64,000 bases of DNA from assembly GCF_039904985.1 (NCBI RefSeq), contig NZ_CP157005.1:2294001-2358000 (forward strand), in the 5' to 3' direction. Of the stretch, positions 51,930 to 61,235 are shown piece after piece (the first letter of the stretch is position 1; each line of letters begins with the position of its first letter). Position numbers and translations under genes: made by a program. This stretch comes from Methylomonas sp. AM2-LC. GTDB taxonomy: Bacteria > Pseudomonadota > Gammaproteobacteria > Methylococcales > Methylomonadaceae. The notes beneath the pieces are model-generated. The model was not told where the DNA came from. It was given only the letters and a program-made list of their open reading frames with translations, and ran no database searches.

Positions 51930-52418
51930 GTACGCAGTAACAACTGCAAATCTAGCGGGTTAAAGTCCCGACCGTGGAATTGTCCGTACGCCACGGTAGC
52001 ATGAGAAAGCGGCGTTGTGGCGACACGGGGTCGTAAGTTTTCAAATAGCAAAAGTGCAGGCCGAAACGAAAGTGAACCTATAAGTAGCCTCGTAAACGTA
52101 ATCGAAGAAGCCGACCCTGTGGTCAGAAGGGGAAGGTCGTCGTACGAACACTTAAATAACGGAAATGGTGTTTGTGTTCTTCCGGGGTAGCAGGGTTGGC
52201 ATGTACTAGAAGATTTGTAGTCCAGTGCTGGAGACCTGTATTGAGGGATGGGGAGGCCATCGATCATTGGATATAAGGAAACGAAATTTCAATGGCTGAA
52301 TACAGGAGTCGGAGGGGCTCATAGTACCGTTTGAAGCCAAAGGACAACATAACCTTGGCTGAGGGAAGGGGCTCTACTTTGTTCACGCAACCCAAGAATG
52401 GAGGATGAGGAGATTGCC

Positions 52419-53750
52419 ATGTTGCTAGTCACTCCTACGAAAATCAGGACATTACAGAGGAAGCTATATACCAAGGCCAAGCAAGAACCAGCCTATCGTT
52501 TTTACGCGCTTTACGACAAGATATACCGGGAAGATGTCCTCTATCACGCCTGGTGTCTGGTTAGAGCTAATAAGGGAAGTCCCGGCGTTGACGGGATAAG
52601 CTTTGAAGCCATAGAGCATGTAATTGGGTTAGATAAGTTTTTGTTGGAACTTGTCCATGATCTGAAAGAAAAGACCTACCGAGCCCAGCCAGTCCGGCGC
52701 GTTATGATTCCTAAAGCGGATGGTAGTTTAAGACCGCTGGGGATTCCGACGATACGTGACCGGGTGGCGCAAATGGCGGTTAAACTTGTCATTGAGCCCA
52801 TATTCGAAGCAGACTTCTGTCCGAATTCGTATGGATTCAGACCAAAGAAATCGGCGCATGATGCGGTGGATGACATTGCCAATGCGCTATGGGCGGGTTA
52901 TACACAAGTCATAGATGCTGATTTGACGAAATATTTCGACAGCATACCGCATGCAAAGCTGATGGCAGTGGTTGCAGAACGCATTGTTGATGGTGAGATT
53001 CTCGCACTGATCAAGCAATGGCTGAAAGCCCCCGTGATTGGTAATGATGAAAACGGTAAGAGGAAGGTGTTGGGTGGTGGAAAAGCCAATCGTAAAGGAA
53101 CGCCGCAAGGTGGTGTAATCTCCCCGCTATTGGCAAACTGCTACCTACATATTCTTGACCGGATATGGCAACGACATCAGCTCAAAGGCAAATTAAAAGC
53201 GCAGTTGGTGAGATATGCCGATGACTTTGTTGTGTTGTGTAGAAAGGATGTTGAAACACCCATGTTGGTTGTAAAGCAAGTGCTGGAAAGATTAGGTCTT
53301 ACCCTGAACGAATCCAAAACGCACATTGTTGACGCTACCCAATCAAGCTTCAATTTCTTGGGATTTTCAATCAGAATGAGCCAAGGAAGGCGAACAGGCA
53401 AGCCATACCCGCATGTCTGCCCATCAGCTAAATCTGCGAAGAAGATCAAGGACAAGCTGACACAGATGACGGGGCGAAATCAAACCACCCTGCCACTAGA
53501 AATTATGATCAGAAATATTAATCTAAGCCTCAGAGGTTGGACAAACTATTTCCATTATCAAAACTCTAGTCAGGTATTTGAGAAAGTTAAGGTACACGCA
53601 GAGCAACGCCTGCGTAAACACTTGATGAAACGCCATAAGATAAAAGATCGAAAGATTGGCGAAGGTCGATTTCCTAGCGTAGATTTATACAAACGCTATG
53701 GTTTATTTAAGGTTCCAGGGAAAGCTGGCTGGCGATCAGTGCATGCCTGA
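52419..53750 (+). CDS. group II intron reverse transcriptase/maturase, copy 1
   Basis: 443 residues that help the intron splice and copy itself into DNA. Reverse transcriptase blocks: KGSPGVDGISFE, RPLGIPTIRDRVAQMAV, SYGFRPKKSAHDA, VIDADLTKYFDSIPH, GTPQGGVISPLLANCYLH and catalytic YADD at 266-269. The maturase X domain follows (RNINLSLRGWTNYFHYQNSS). There is no HNH endonuclease domain: it ends at GKAGWRSVHA. ATG 52419 is favoured by GAGGAG 6 bases upstream; 52398 is an alternative. Intact, so possibly active. Confidence 0.93.
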   Translation: MLLVTPTKIRTLQRKLYTKAKQEPAYRFYALYDKIYREDVLYHAWCLVRANKGSPGVDGISFEAIEHVIGLDKFLLELVHDLKEKTYRAQPVRRVMIPKADGSLRPLGIPTIRDRVAQMAVKLVIEPIFEADFCPNSYGFRPKKSAHDAVDDIANALWAGYTQVIDADLTKYFDSIPHAKLMAVVAERIVDGEILALIKQWLKAPVIGNDENGKRKVLGGGKANRKGTPQGGVISPLLANCYLHILDRIWQRHQLKGKLKAQLVRYADDFVVLCRKDVETPMLVVKQVLERLGLTLNESKTHIVDATQSSFNFLGFSIRMSQGRRTGKPYPHVCPSAKSAKKIKDKLTQMTGRNQTTLPLEIMIRNINLSLRGWTNYFHYQNSSQVFEKVKVHAEQRLRKHLMKRHKIKDRKIGEGRFPSVDLYKRYGLFKVPGKAGWRSVHA

Positions 53751-53767
53751 GTACGAAGAGCATCGGA

Positions 53768-53839
53768 AAGCCGTGTGCGGGAAAACTGCAAGCACGGTTT
53801 GATGAGGAGGGGTAGGCGCAAGCCTGCTCCTTACTCTAC
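53768..53839 (+). ncRNA. intron domains V and VI, copy 1
   Basis: Domain V at 53768-53800: stem AAGCCGTG/CACGGTTT, a 2-base AA bulge and a GAAA-type tip, with the catalytic AGC near its start. Domain VI at 53801-53839 folds around GTAGGC GCAA GCCTGC and should carry the branch-point A. The same sequence recurs in the other copies at 57863, 60155 and 63435. Confidence 0.85.
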
Positions 53840-53922
53840 CCATTGTGTCTTAACGTCGAAAACTATGGCGGGTTAAGATTGTGATATCAGAGTGATACTA
53901 ATAGTAACTGCAATTAAGCACA

Positions 53923-54385
53923 TGTTAGCAACTCCGTCCTTAAATAACATCATAACCGCAAAGTTTCTCAAACTCATTTAACGGTATAGGTTTACTGAGT
54001 AAATAGCCCTGATAGCTGGGGCAATGGTGAATAGTCAGAAACTGTCTTTGTTCCTCTGTTTCAACGCCTTCGGCAATCACATTTAAACCTAAACTTCTGG
54101 CCAGGGTGATGATGGTTTGTACGACCACCGCGTCATTTGCATTGTCAGGCAGGTTGCGGATAAACGACTGATCTATCTTTAGTTGATCCAGCGGTAAACG
54201 GCTCAGGTAAGAAAGAGACGAATAGCCGGTGCCGAAATCGTCCATGGAGAAACTAACGCCTAAAGCCCTGAGTTCATGCATTTTTTGTATGGTATCTTCA
54301 ACATCGTCAAGCACCAGGCTTTCGGTTAATTCCAGTTTCAGCTGCTTAGCGGGCGCATCGCTAGTTTTGAGTGCCAAACACACTT
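53923..54385 (+). repeat. duplicated segment containing EAL gene 3' end, copy A
   Basis: Identical on reading to 63538-64000 (offset 9615), from TGTTAGCAACTCC to the window edge. The duplication probably continues beyond the window. Confidence 0.85.
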
Positions 54386-55361
54386 GCTCGACAAAATCGG
54401 ACTGTCTAAACTGGCGCGCACTGACATTGATGGCCAACGTTAACCGACACGCCCGCGCATGGCTTTGCCAATTTTTGAGTTGAGCGCAGGCGGTTTCCAG
54501 TACCCATAAGCCGATGGGCAAGATCAAGCCGGTTTCTTCGGCTAAGGTGATAAATACAATGGGTGATATCAAGCCGCGTTCTGGATGTCGCCATCGCAGC
54601 AGCGCTTCGGCACTGACTATACCGTGTTCGCCGTCTGCTTGTGCCTGATAATGCAGTTCAAACTGCGCTTCCTTAATTGCAGTGCGCAATTCGATCTCCA
54701 AGTTGGCTTTAGCGGCAAGTGACGCTTGCATGTTTGGATCGTAAAAGCGCAGAGTATTGCGTCCCGCAGATTTGGCTTCATACATGGCTATATCAGCCTG
54801 TTTTAAAAGATCTTCTACCGAATTTTCGGCGTCTGCAAACAAAGTGATACCAATACTGGGGGTACTATGGTAAACATTGTCGCCGAATTTATAGGGTTGA
54901 TTGAGTGTCAACAGAATTTTTTCGCAGACTTTCTGTGCTTGCGCTGCAGATTTTTCAAGATTATTGCTCAGGTTTTCCAGGATAATCACAAACTCATCAC
55001 CCCCCAATCGCGAAATGGTGTCGCCCTCGCGAATGCAGGCGCTTAAACGCTCGGCAACCATCACCAGCAAGCGGTCACCCATGTCGTGTCCACTAATATC
55101 GTTAAGCAATTTAAAGTTATCCAGATCAATAAACACCAAAGCAGAGCAGTGCAGATGGCGCGAATTGCTGCACAGACTTTGCTGAAGCCTCTCTTGCAGT
55201 AGACGACGGTTTGGCAGGCGGGTCAGTGGGTCGAAGAAAGCCAGTTGTTTGATTTCCTGCTCTGCTTTTTTACGATCACTAATATCCACTAGTATGACAA
55301 CGTAATGGGTAATTTTGGCTTGAGAGGGCATTGGGGTCAGGTCTTTCCATAACATATGCAA
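53940..55361 (-). CDS. GGDEF-EAL cyclic-di-GMP enzyme, 5'-truncated and fused to repeat-derived start
   Basis: 473 codons. After a PAC-domain tail (THYVVILVDISDRKKAEQEI), a GGDEF diguanylate cyclase domain (LTRLPNRR, inhibitory-site REGD, SRLGGDEF) and an EAL phosphodiesterase domain (SAEALLRWRHP, DDFGTGYSSL, KIDQSFI) follow, all motifs intact. The first 12 residues (MHMLWKDLTPMP) come from RAYT repeat DNA: the parent gene was cut inside its PAS/PAC region near 55325. The original membrane or PAS input is lost. A second copy of the 3' part is at 63555-64000. Confidence 0.85.
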   Translation of the reverse strand: MHMLWKDLTPMPSQAKITHYVVILVDISDRKKAEQEIKQLAFFDPLTRLPNRRLLQERLQQSLCSNSRHLHCSALVFIDLDNFKLLNDISGHDMGDRLLVMVAERLSACIREGDTISRLGGDEFVIILENLSNNLEKSAAQAQKVCEKILLTLNQPYKFGDNVYHSTPSIGITLFADAENSVEDLLKQADIAMYEAKSAGRNTLRFYDPNMQASLAAKANLEIELRTAIKEAQFELHYQAQADGEHGIVSAEALLRWRHPERGLISPIVFITLAEETGLILPIGLWVLETACAQLKNWQSHARACRLTLAINVSARQFRQSDFVEQVCLALKTSDAPAKQLKLELTESLVLDDVEDTIQKMHELRALGVSFSMDDFGTGYSSLSYLSRLPLDQLKIDQSFIRNLPDNANDAVVVQTIITLARSLGLNVIAEGVETEEQRQFLTIHHCPSYQGYLLSKPIPLNEFEKLCGYDVI

Positions 55362-55537
55362 GTAATTTCATTTTACCGTTCGACTAACTGTTGAGCAATA
55401 ACAACGTGGTAATGGTTAGTCATCAAACAATAAGCATGGCATATCCAGTTGAATCGCTCGCAAACTTGACCAAATATTTCCAGCCAACATAATCTATCGT
55501 CATCGTCTAAAATAATATCATGGCGAGCATTTCCTCG
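55326..55537 (-). pseudogene. RAYT fragment F5, breaks the GGDEF-EAL gene
   Basis: Begins at the junction with the GGDEF-EAL gene (TGAGAGGGCATTGGGG) and includes the HUH region and part of the N-terminal codons, stopping at CTCGC before the next fragment. Its start region is missing. Confidence 0.75.
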
Positions 55538-55538
55538 C

Positions 55539-55727
55539 GGGCATTGGGGTCAGGTCTTTCCATGACACATGCAAGTAATTTCATTTTACCGTTCGACTAA
55601 CTGTTGAGCAATAACAACGTGTTAATGGTTAGTCATCAAACAATAAGCATGGCATATCCAGTTGAATCGCTCGCAAACTTGACCAAATATTTCCAGCCAA
55701 CATAATCTATCGTCATCGTCTAAAAAA
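55539..55727 (-). pseudogene. RAYT fragment F6
   Basis: Equivalent of F3 within duplicated block B; HUH-region codons without a start. Confidence 0.75.
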
Positions 55728-55730
55728 AGA

Positions 55731-56024
55731 GGGCATTGGGGTCAGGTCTTTCCATAACATATGCAAGTAATTTCATTTTACCGTTCGACTAACTCTCGCA
55801 AACTTGACCAAATATTTCCAGTCAACATAATCTATTGTCATCGTCTAAAAAAATATCATGGTGAGCATTTCCTCGCGAAGTGACATGATACAAACCGCCC
55901 GCTAATTCAATTCTTAAAGGTCTTGCCATATTGTTTAACCTTTCATATATATATTTATGTTATTCATTCTGTATATGCTGTACATTTATTTTAACATAAA
56001 AATGCGTTATTGAAAGACCTGACC
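55731..56024 (-). pseudogene. RAYT remnant F7 abutting intron copy 2
   Basis: Equivalent of F4, with the same TGG to TGA stop and the same HUH-segment deletion. Confidence 0.78.
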
Positions 56025-57934
56025 GTACGCAGTAACAACTGCAAATCTAGCGGGTTAAAGTCCCGACCGTGGAATTGTCCGTACGCCACGGTAGCATGAG
56101 AAAGCGGCGTTGTGGCGACACGGGGTCGTAAGTTTTCAAATAGCAAAAGTGCAGGCCGAAACGAAAGTGAACCTATAAGTAGCCTCGTAAACGTAATCGA
56201 AGAAGCCGACCCTGTGGTCAGAAGGGGAAGGTCGTCGTACGAACACTTAAATAACGGAAATGGTGTTTGTGTTCTTCCGGGGTAGCAGGGTTGGCATGTA
56301 CTAGAAGATTTGTAGTCCAGTGCTGGAGACCTGTATTGAGGGATGGGGAGGCCATCGATCATTGGATATAAGGAAACGAAATTTCAATGGCTGAATACAG
56401 GAGTCGGAGGGGCTCATAGTACCGTTTGAAGCCAAAGGACAACATAACCTTGGCTGAGGGAAGGGGCTCTACTTTGTTCACGCAACCCAAGAATGGAGGA
56501 TGAGGAGATTGCCATGTTGCTAGTCACTCCTACGAAAATCAGGACATTACAGAGGAAGCTATATACCAAGGCCAAGCAAGAACCAGCCTATCGTTTTTAC
56601 GCGCTTTACGACAAGATATACCGGGAAGATGTCCTCTATCACGCCTGGTGTCTGGTTAGAGCTAATAAGGGAAGTCCCGGCGTTGACGGGATAAGCTTTG
56701 AAGCCATAGAGCATGTAATTGGGTTAGATAAGTTTTTGTTGGAACTTGTCCATGATCTGAAAGAAAAGACCTACCGAGCCCAGCCAGTCCGGCGCGTTAT
56801 GATTCCTAAAGCGGATGGTAGTTTAAGACCGCTGGGGATTCCGACGATACGTGACCGGGTGGCGCAAATGGCGGTTAAACTTGTCATTGAGCCCATATTC
56901 GAAGCAGACTTCTGTCCGAATTCGTATGGATTCAGACCAAAGAAATCGGCGCATGATGCGGTGGATGACATTGCCAATGCGCTATGGGCGGGTTATACAC
57001 AAGTCATAGATGCTGATTTGACGAAATATTTCGACAGCATACCGCATGCAAAGCTGATGGCAGTGGTTGCAGAACGCATTGTTGATGGTGAGATTCTCGC
57101 ACTGATCAAGCAATGGCTGAAAGCCCCCGTGATTGGTAATGATGAAAACGGTAAGAGGAAGGTGTTGGGTGGTGGAAAAGCCAATCGTAAAGGAACGCCG
57201 CAAGGTGGTGTAATCTCCCCGCTATTGGCAAACTGCTACCTACATATTCTTGACCGGATATGGCAACGACATCAGCTCAAAGGCAAATTAAAAGCGCAGT
57301 TGGTGAGATATGCCGATGACTTTGTTGTGTTGTGTAGAAAGGATGTTGAAACACCCATGTTGGTTGTAAAGCAAGTGCTGGAAAGATTAGGTCTTACCCT
57401 GAACGAATCCAAAACGCACATTGTTGACGCTACCCAATCAAGCTTCAATTTCTTGGGATTTTCAATCAGAATGAGCCAAGGAAGGCGAACAGGCAAGCCA
57501 TACCCGCATGTCTGCCCATCAGCTAAATCTGCGAAGAAGATCAAGGACAAGCTGACACAGATGACGGGGCGAAATCAAACCACCCTGCCACTAGAAATTA
57601 TGATCAGAAATATTAATCTAAGCCTCAGAGGTTGGACAAACTATTTCCATTATCAAAACTCTAGTCAGGTATTTGAGAAAGTTAAGGTACACGCAGAGCA
57701 ACGCCTGCGTAAACACTTGATGAAACGCCATAAGATAAAAGATCGAAAGATTGGCGAAGGTCGATTTCCTAGCGTAGATTTATACAAACGCTATGGTTTA
57801 TTTAAGGTTCCAGGGAAAGCTGGCTGGCGATCAGTGCATGCCTGAGTACGAAGAGCATCGGAAAGCCGTGTGCGGGAAAACTGCAAGCACGGTTTGATGA
57901 GGAGGGGTAGGCGCAAGCCTGCTCCTTACTCTAC
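56025..57934 (+). mobile_element. group II intron, copy 2 (1910 bp)
   Basis: Same boundaries and length as copy 1. It is part of duplicated block B, so it arose by segmental duplication and not by an independent retrohoming event. Domain V begins at 57863. Confidence 0.88.
56514..57845 (+). CDS. group II intron reverse transcriptase/maturase, copy 2
   Basis: 443 residues, protein sequence identical to copy 1, with YADD and the maturase domain intact and no endonuclease domain. ATG chosen by the same GAGGAG site. Because it travelled within the duplicated block, its identity to copy 1 says nothing about recent intron activity. Confidence 0.93.
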   Translation: MLLVTPTKIRTLQRKLYTKAKQEPAYRFYALYDKIYREDVLYHAWCLVRANKGSPGVDGISFEAIEHVIGLDKFLLELVHDLKEKTYRAQPVRRVMIPKADGSLRPLGIPTIRDRVAQMAVKLVIEPIFEADFCPNSYGFRPKKSAHDAVDDIANALWAGYTQVIDADLTKYFDSIPHAKLMAVVAERIVDGEILALIKQWLKAPVIGNDENGKRKVLGGGKANRKGTPQGGVISPLLANCYLHILDRIWQRHQLKGKLKAQLVRYADDFVVLCRKDVETPMLVVKQVLERLGLTLNESKTHIVDATQSSFNFLGFSIRMSQGRRTGKPYPHVCPSAKSAKKIKDKLTQMTGRNQTTLPLEIMIRNINLSLRGWTNYFHYQNSSQVFEKVKVHAEQRLRKHLMKRHKIKDRKIGEGRFPSVDLYKRYGLFKVPGKAGWRSVHA

Positions 57935-58022
57935 CCATTGTGTCTTAACGTCGAAAACTATGGCGGGTTAAGATTGTGATATCAGAGTGATACTAATAGT
58001 AACTGCAATTAAGCACATGTTA

Positions 58023-58316
58023 GGGTATTGGGGTCAGGTCTTTCCATAACATATGCAAGTAATTTCATTTTACCGTTCGACTAACTCTCGCAAACTTGAC
58101 CAAATATTTCCAGCCAACATAATCTATCGTCATCGTCTAAAAAAATATCATGGCGAGCATTTCCTCGCGAAGTGACATGATACAAACCGCCCGCTAATTC
58201 AATTCTTAAAGGTCTTGCCATATTGTTTAACCTTTCATAAATATATTTATATTATTCATTCTGTATATGCTGTACATTTATTTTAACATAAAAATGCGTT
58301 ATTGAAAGACCTGACC
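58023..58316 (-). pseudogene. RAYT remnant F8 abutting intron copy 3
   Basis: Starts GGTATTGGGGTCAGG like F2 and has the same internal deletion, but keeps the TGG codon that is TGA in F4/F7. The AT-rich leader differs slightly (CATAAATATATTTATATT). Start codon intact. So this unit is a separate lineage. Confidence 0.78.
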
Positions 58317-60226
58317 GTACGCAGTAACAACTGCAAATCTAGCGGGTTAAAGTCCCGACCGTGGAATTGTCCGTACGCCACGGTAGCATGAGAAAGCGGC
58401 GTTGTGGCGACACGGGGTCGTAAGTTTTCAAATAGCAAAAGTGCAGGCCGAAACGAAAGTGAACCTATAAGTAGCCTCGTAAACGTAATCGAAGAAACCG
58501 ACCCTGTGGTCAGAAGGGGAAGGTCGTCGTACGAACACTTAAATAACGGAAATGGTGTTTGTGTTCTTCCGGGGTAGCAGGGTTGGCATGTACTAGAAGA
58601 TTTGTAGTCCAGTGCTGGAGACCTGTATTGAGGGATGGGGAGGCCATCGATCATTGGATATAAGGAAACGAAATTTCAATGGCTGAATACAGGAGTCGGA
58701 GGGGCTCATAGTACCGTTTGAAGCCAAAGGACAACATAACCTTGGCTGAGGGAAGGGGCTCTACTTTGTTCACGCAACCCAAGAATGGAGGATGAGGAGA
58801 TTGCCATGTTGCTAGTCACTCCTACGAAAATCAGGACATTACAGAGGAAGCTATATACCAAGGCCAAGCAAGAACCAGCCTATCGTTTTTACGCGCTTTA
58901 CGACAAGATATACCGGGAAGATGTCCTCTATCACGCCTGGTGTCTGGTTAGAGCTAATAAGGGAAGTCCCGGCGTTGACGGGATAAGCTTTGAAGCCATA
59001 GAGCATGTAATTGGGTTAGATAAGTTTTTGTTGGAACTTGTCCATGATCTGAAAGAAAAGACCTACCGAGCCCAGCCAGTCCGGCGCGTTATGATTCCTA
59101 AAGCGGATGGTAGTTTAAGACCGCTGGGGATTCCGACGATACGTGACCGGGTGGCGCAAATGGCGGTTAAACTTGTCATTGAGCCCATATTCGAAGCAGA
59201 CTTCTGTCCGAATTCGTATGGATTCAGACCAAAGAAATCGGCGCATGATGCGGTGGATGACATTGCCAATGCGCTATGGGCGGGTTATACACAAGTCATA
59301 GATGCTGATTTGACGAAATATTTCGACAGCATACCGCATGCAAAGCTGATGGCAGTGGTTGCAGAACGCATTGTTGATGGTGAGATTCTCGCACTGATCA
59401 AGCAATGGCTGAAAGCCCCCGTGATTGGTAATGATGAAAACGGTAAGAGGAAGGTGTTGGGTGGTGGAAAAGCCAATCGTAAAGGAACGCCGCAAGGTGG
59501 TGTAATCTCCCCGCTATTGGCAAACTGCTACCTACATATTCTTGACCGGATATGGCAACGACATCAGCTCAAAGGCAAATTAAAAGCGCAGTTGGTGAGA
59601 TATGCCGATGACTTTGTTGTGTTGTGTAGAAAGGATGTTGAAACACCCATGTTGGTTGTAAAGCAAGTGCTGGAAAGATTAGGTCTTACCCTGAACGAAT
59701 CCAAAACGCACATTGTTGACGCTACCCAATCAAGCTTCAATTTCTTGGGATTTTCAATCAGAATGAGCCAAGGAAGGCGAACAGGCAAGCCATACCCGCA
59801 TGTCTGCCCATCAGCTAAATCTGCGAAGAAGATCAAGGACAAGCTGACACAGATGACGGGGCGAAATCAAACCACCCTGCCACTAGAAATTATGATCAGA
59901 AATATTAATCTAAGCCTCAGAGGTTGGACAAACTATTTCCATTATCAAAACTCTAGTCAGGTATTTGAGAAAGTTAAGGTACACGCAGAGCAACGCCTGC
60001 GTAAACACTTGATGAAACGCCATAAGATAAAAGATCGAAAGATTGGCGAAGGTCGATTTCCTAGCGTAGATTTATACAAACGCTATGGTTTATTTAAGGT
60101 TCCAGGGAAAGCTGGCTGGCGATCAGTGCATGCCTGAGTACGAAGAGCATCGGAAAGCCGTGTGCGGGAAAACTGCAAGCACGGTTTGATGAGGAGGGGT
60201 AGGCGCAAGCCTGCTCCTTACTCTAC
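58317..60226 (+). mobile_element. group II intron, copy 3 (1910 bp)
   Basis: Same length; one base difference noticed in the 5' RNA (AAGAAACC for AAGAAGCC near 58495). The 3' flank CTATTGTGTGCTATTGTGTGCGAC differs from copies 1 and 2 and contains a short direct repeat. Confidence 0.88.
58806..60137 (+). CDS. group II intron reverse transcriptase/maturase, copy 3
   Basis: 443 residues, identical to the other copies although its flanks are different. Identity despite distinct flanks suggests recent spread or gene conversion. Motifs and start as in copy 1. Confidence 0.93.
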   Translation: MLLVTPTKIRTLQRKLYTKAKQEPAYRFYALYDKIYREDVLYHAWCLVRANKGSPGVDGISFEAIEHVIGLDKFLLELVHDLKEKTYRAQPVRRVMIPKADGSLRPLGIPTIRDRVAQMAVKLVIEPIFEADFCPNSYGFRPKKSAHDAVDDIANALWAGYTQVIDADLTKYFDSIPHAKLMAVVAERIVDGEILALIKQWLKAPVIGNDENGKRKVLGGGKANRKGTPQGGVISPLLANCYLHILDRIWQRHQLKGKLKAQLVRYADDFVVLCRKDVETPMLVVKQVLERLGLTLNESKTHIVDATQSSFNFLGFSIRMSQGRRTGKPYPHVCPSAKSAKKIKDKLTQMTGRNQTTLPLEIMIRNINLSLRGWTNYFHYQNSSQVFEKVKVHAEQRLRKHLMKRHKIKDRKIGEGRFPSVDLYKRYGLFKVPGKAGWRSVHA

Positions 60227-60448
60227 CTATTGTGTGCTATTGTGTGCGACATAGTAATCGTCTTTTACTCCCGTAATACCGAGTCTTAGGAAAACTTGAT
60301 ATAGCTTGTTGAATATCGTATTCAGTAATTTTTATAGTTTTTTGGTAACGCCAATCGGTTATCGAAACTTCTGTGTCAGCGAAATATAGCAGTCAAAAGT
60401 CATAACTTTTATCTAATAAGTAGTTATCATGCGATGCGATATAAATTT
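60227..60448. other. 222-base spacer after intron copy 3
   Basis: Unique sequence after the short direct repeat CTATTGTGTG. It ends at the PIN toxin stop. Nothing recognised. Confidence 0.5.
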
Positions 60449-60871
60449 TCATTGGAATTTATCGACAAAATTCTTGGACCCAACAATTGCAATACCTCTG
60501 TATGGGGTCATGTCTGTCAAATGCGGATCACCACTTAGGATAAAGCTGGCACCTGCATCAATCGCTAAAGCCAGAAACTGATTGTCTTTAGGATCAATGC
60601 AATCAGTAATGACGCTGGTGACTGAAACAATCTCTGACGATTGCGCGTATAAGGTCAAAAACTCAAGCCGTGCTTCATCACTCAAATACTTATTAAATTT
60701 TGGTCGATAGATTACATCAATCAATTCTGTCAATGTTGAATCGGATGCTACGGGCTGAAAGTTTTTTAATGCTAACGAAAATGCTTTGGTAGATATTGAA
60801 TTCGGTAAGATTGCGGCACTTATCGCAAGACTCGTATCGATAACAATTCGTTTAGTTTTAGCGATTGGCAT
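60449..60871 (-). CDS. PIN-domain toxin (COG1569-type)
   Basis: 140 residues: RIVIDTSLAISAAILPNSIS with the first PIN Asp, TLTELIDVIYRPKF (Glu), DCIDPKDNQFLALAIDAGA (Asp pair) and LSGDPHLTDM. This matches the putative PIN toxin family that usually follows a Phd-like antitoxin. The ATG lies within the end of the antitoxin gene (14-base overlap). Ribonuclease activity is expected from the family. It lies between intron copies 3 and 4. Confidence 0.85.
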   Translation of the reverse strand: MPIAKTKRIVIDTSLAISAAILPNSISTKAFSLALKNFQPVASDSTLTELIDVIYRPKFNKYLSDEARLEFLTLYAQSSEIVSVTSVITDCIDPKDNQFLALAIDAGASFILSGDPHLTDMTPYRGIAIVGSKNFVDKFQ

Positions 60872-61157
60872 GGACTAATGTATTTACATCCTCTTCACTT
60901 AATCCGTCATTTTCAGCTTCATTACCGATTTTTTGTCTGAAAGCTTCGTAAGCGTTTGCTGCCGAATCGCCTTTTAATGGAGATAACTCATTAATTAACT
61001 TCATAACTTGCAACAGGGTCTGTACAGTATTTCCAGACGTCGACAAAACAACTGAAACAGGACGTCCCCGACGAGTGATTAAAACAGGCTCTCGTTGAGA
61101 TGTGTCGATCAGTTCACCGAAATGATTTTGAGCGGCTAAAGATGTCATGGTTAGCAT
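60858..61157 (-). CDS. Phd/YefM-type antitoxin
   Basis: 99 residues. The N-terminal part MTSLAAQNHFGELIDTSQRE and VLITRRGRPVSVVLS matches the Phd/YefM DNA-binding fold, followed by a longer acidic tail (IGNEAENDGLSEEDV) that would bind the PIN toxin. ATG 61157 has AAGGAG 8 bases upstream. Operon with the overlapping PIN gene. Confidence 0.87.
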   Translation of the reverse strand: MLTMTSLAAQNHFGELIDTSQREPVLITRRGRPVSVVLSTSGNTVQTLLQVMKLINELSPLKGDSAANAYEAFRQKIGNEAENDGLSEEDVNTLVHANR

Positions 61158-61235
61158 AATCAATTCTCCTTTTTAAACAAACTAGCTGTTACAGTGATTA
61201 TAGCTGATATGCATTTATACCGTTGTATTTTTGAG

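Larger units (their letters stand above)
51930..53839 (+). mobile_element. group II intron, copy 1 (1910 bp)
   Basis: Retroelement made of a self-splicing RNA with an internal reverse transcriptase/maturase. The 5' end is taken as GTACGC (a variant of the usual GUGYG) after GAAAGACCTGACC; the 3' end as CTCTAC, after which the four copies diverge. About 490 bases of structured 5' RNA (domains I-IV) precede the protein gene. Domain V and VI lie at 53768-53839. The constant length of 1910 bases in all four copies supports both boundaries. Confidence 0.88.
51443..53928 (+). repeat. 2486-bp duplicated block, copy A
   Basis: Reappears at 55538-58023 at a constant offset of 4095 bases. The block spans RAYT fragments F3 and F4, group II intron copy 1 and 89 bases of 3' flank. 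No difference was noticed between the two copies on reading, including the shared premature stop in F4/F7. Confidence 0.85.
55538..58023 (+). repeat. 2486-bp duplicated block, copy B
   Basis: Second copy of 51443-53928, containing RAYT fragments F6 and F7, intron copy 2 and the same 89-base 3' flank. Right of the block copy A runs into the EAL gene, but copy B runs into another RAYT fragment. Confidence 0.85.

Noticed and set aside
51896..52267. 123-codon minus-strand frame repeated in all four intron copies
   Set aside because: It lies antisense to the structured 5' part of the group II intron; its conservation reflects the RNA, not a protein.
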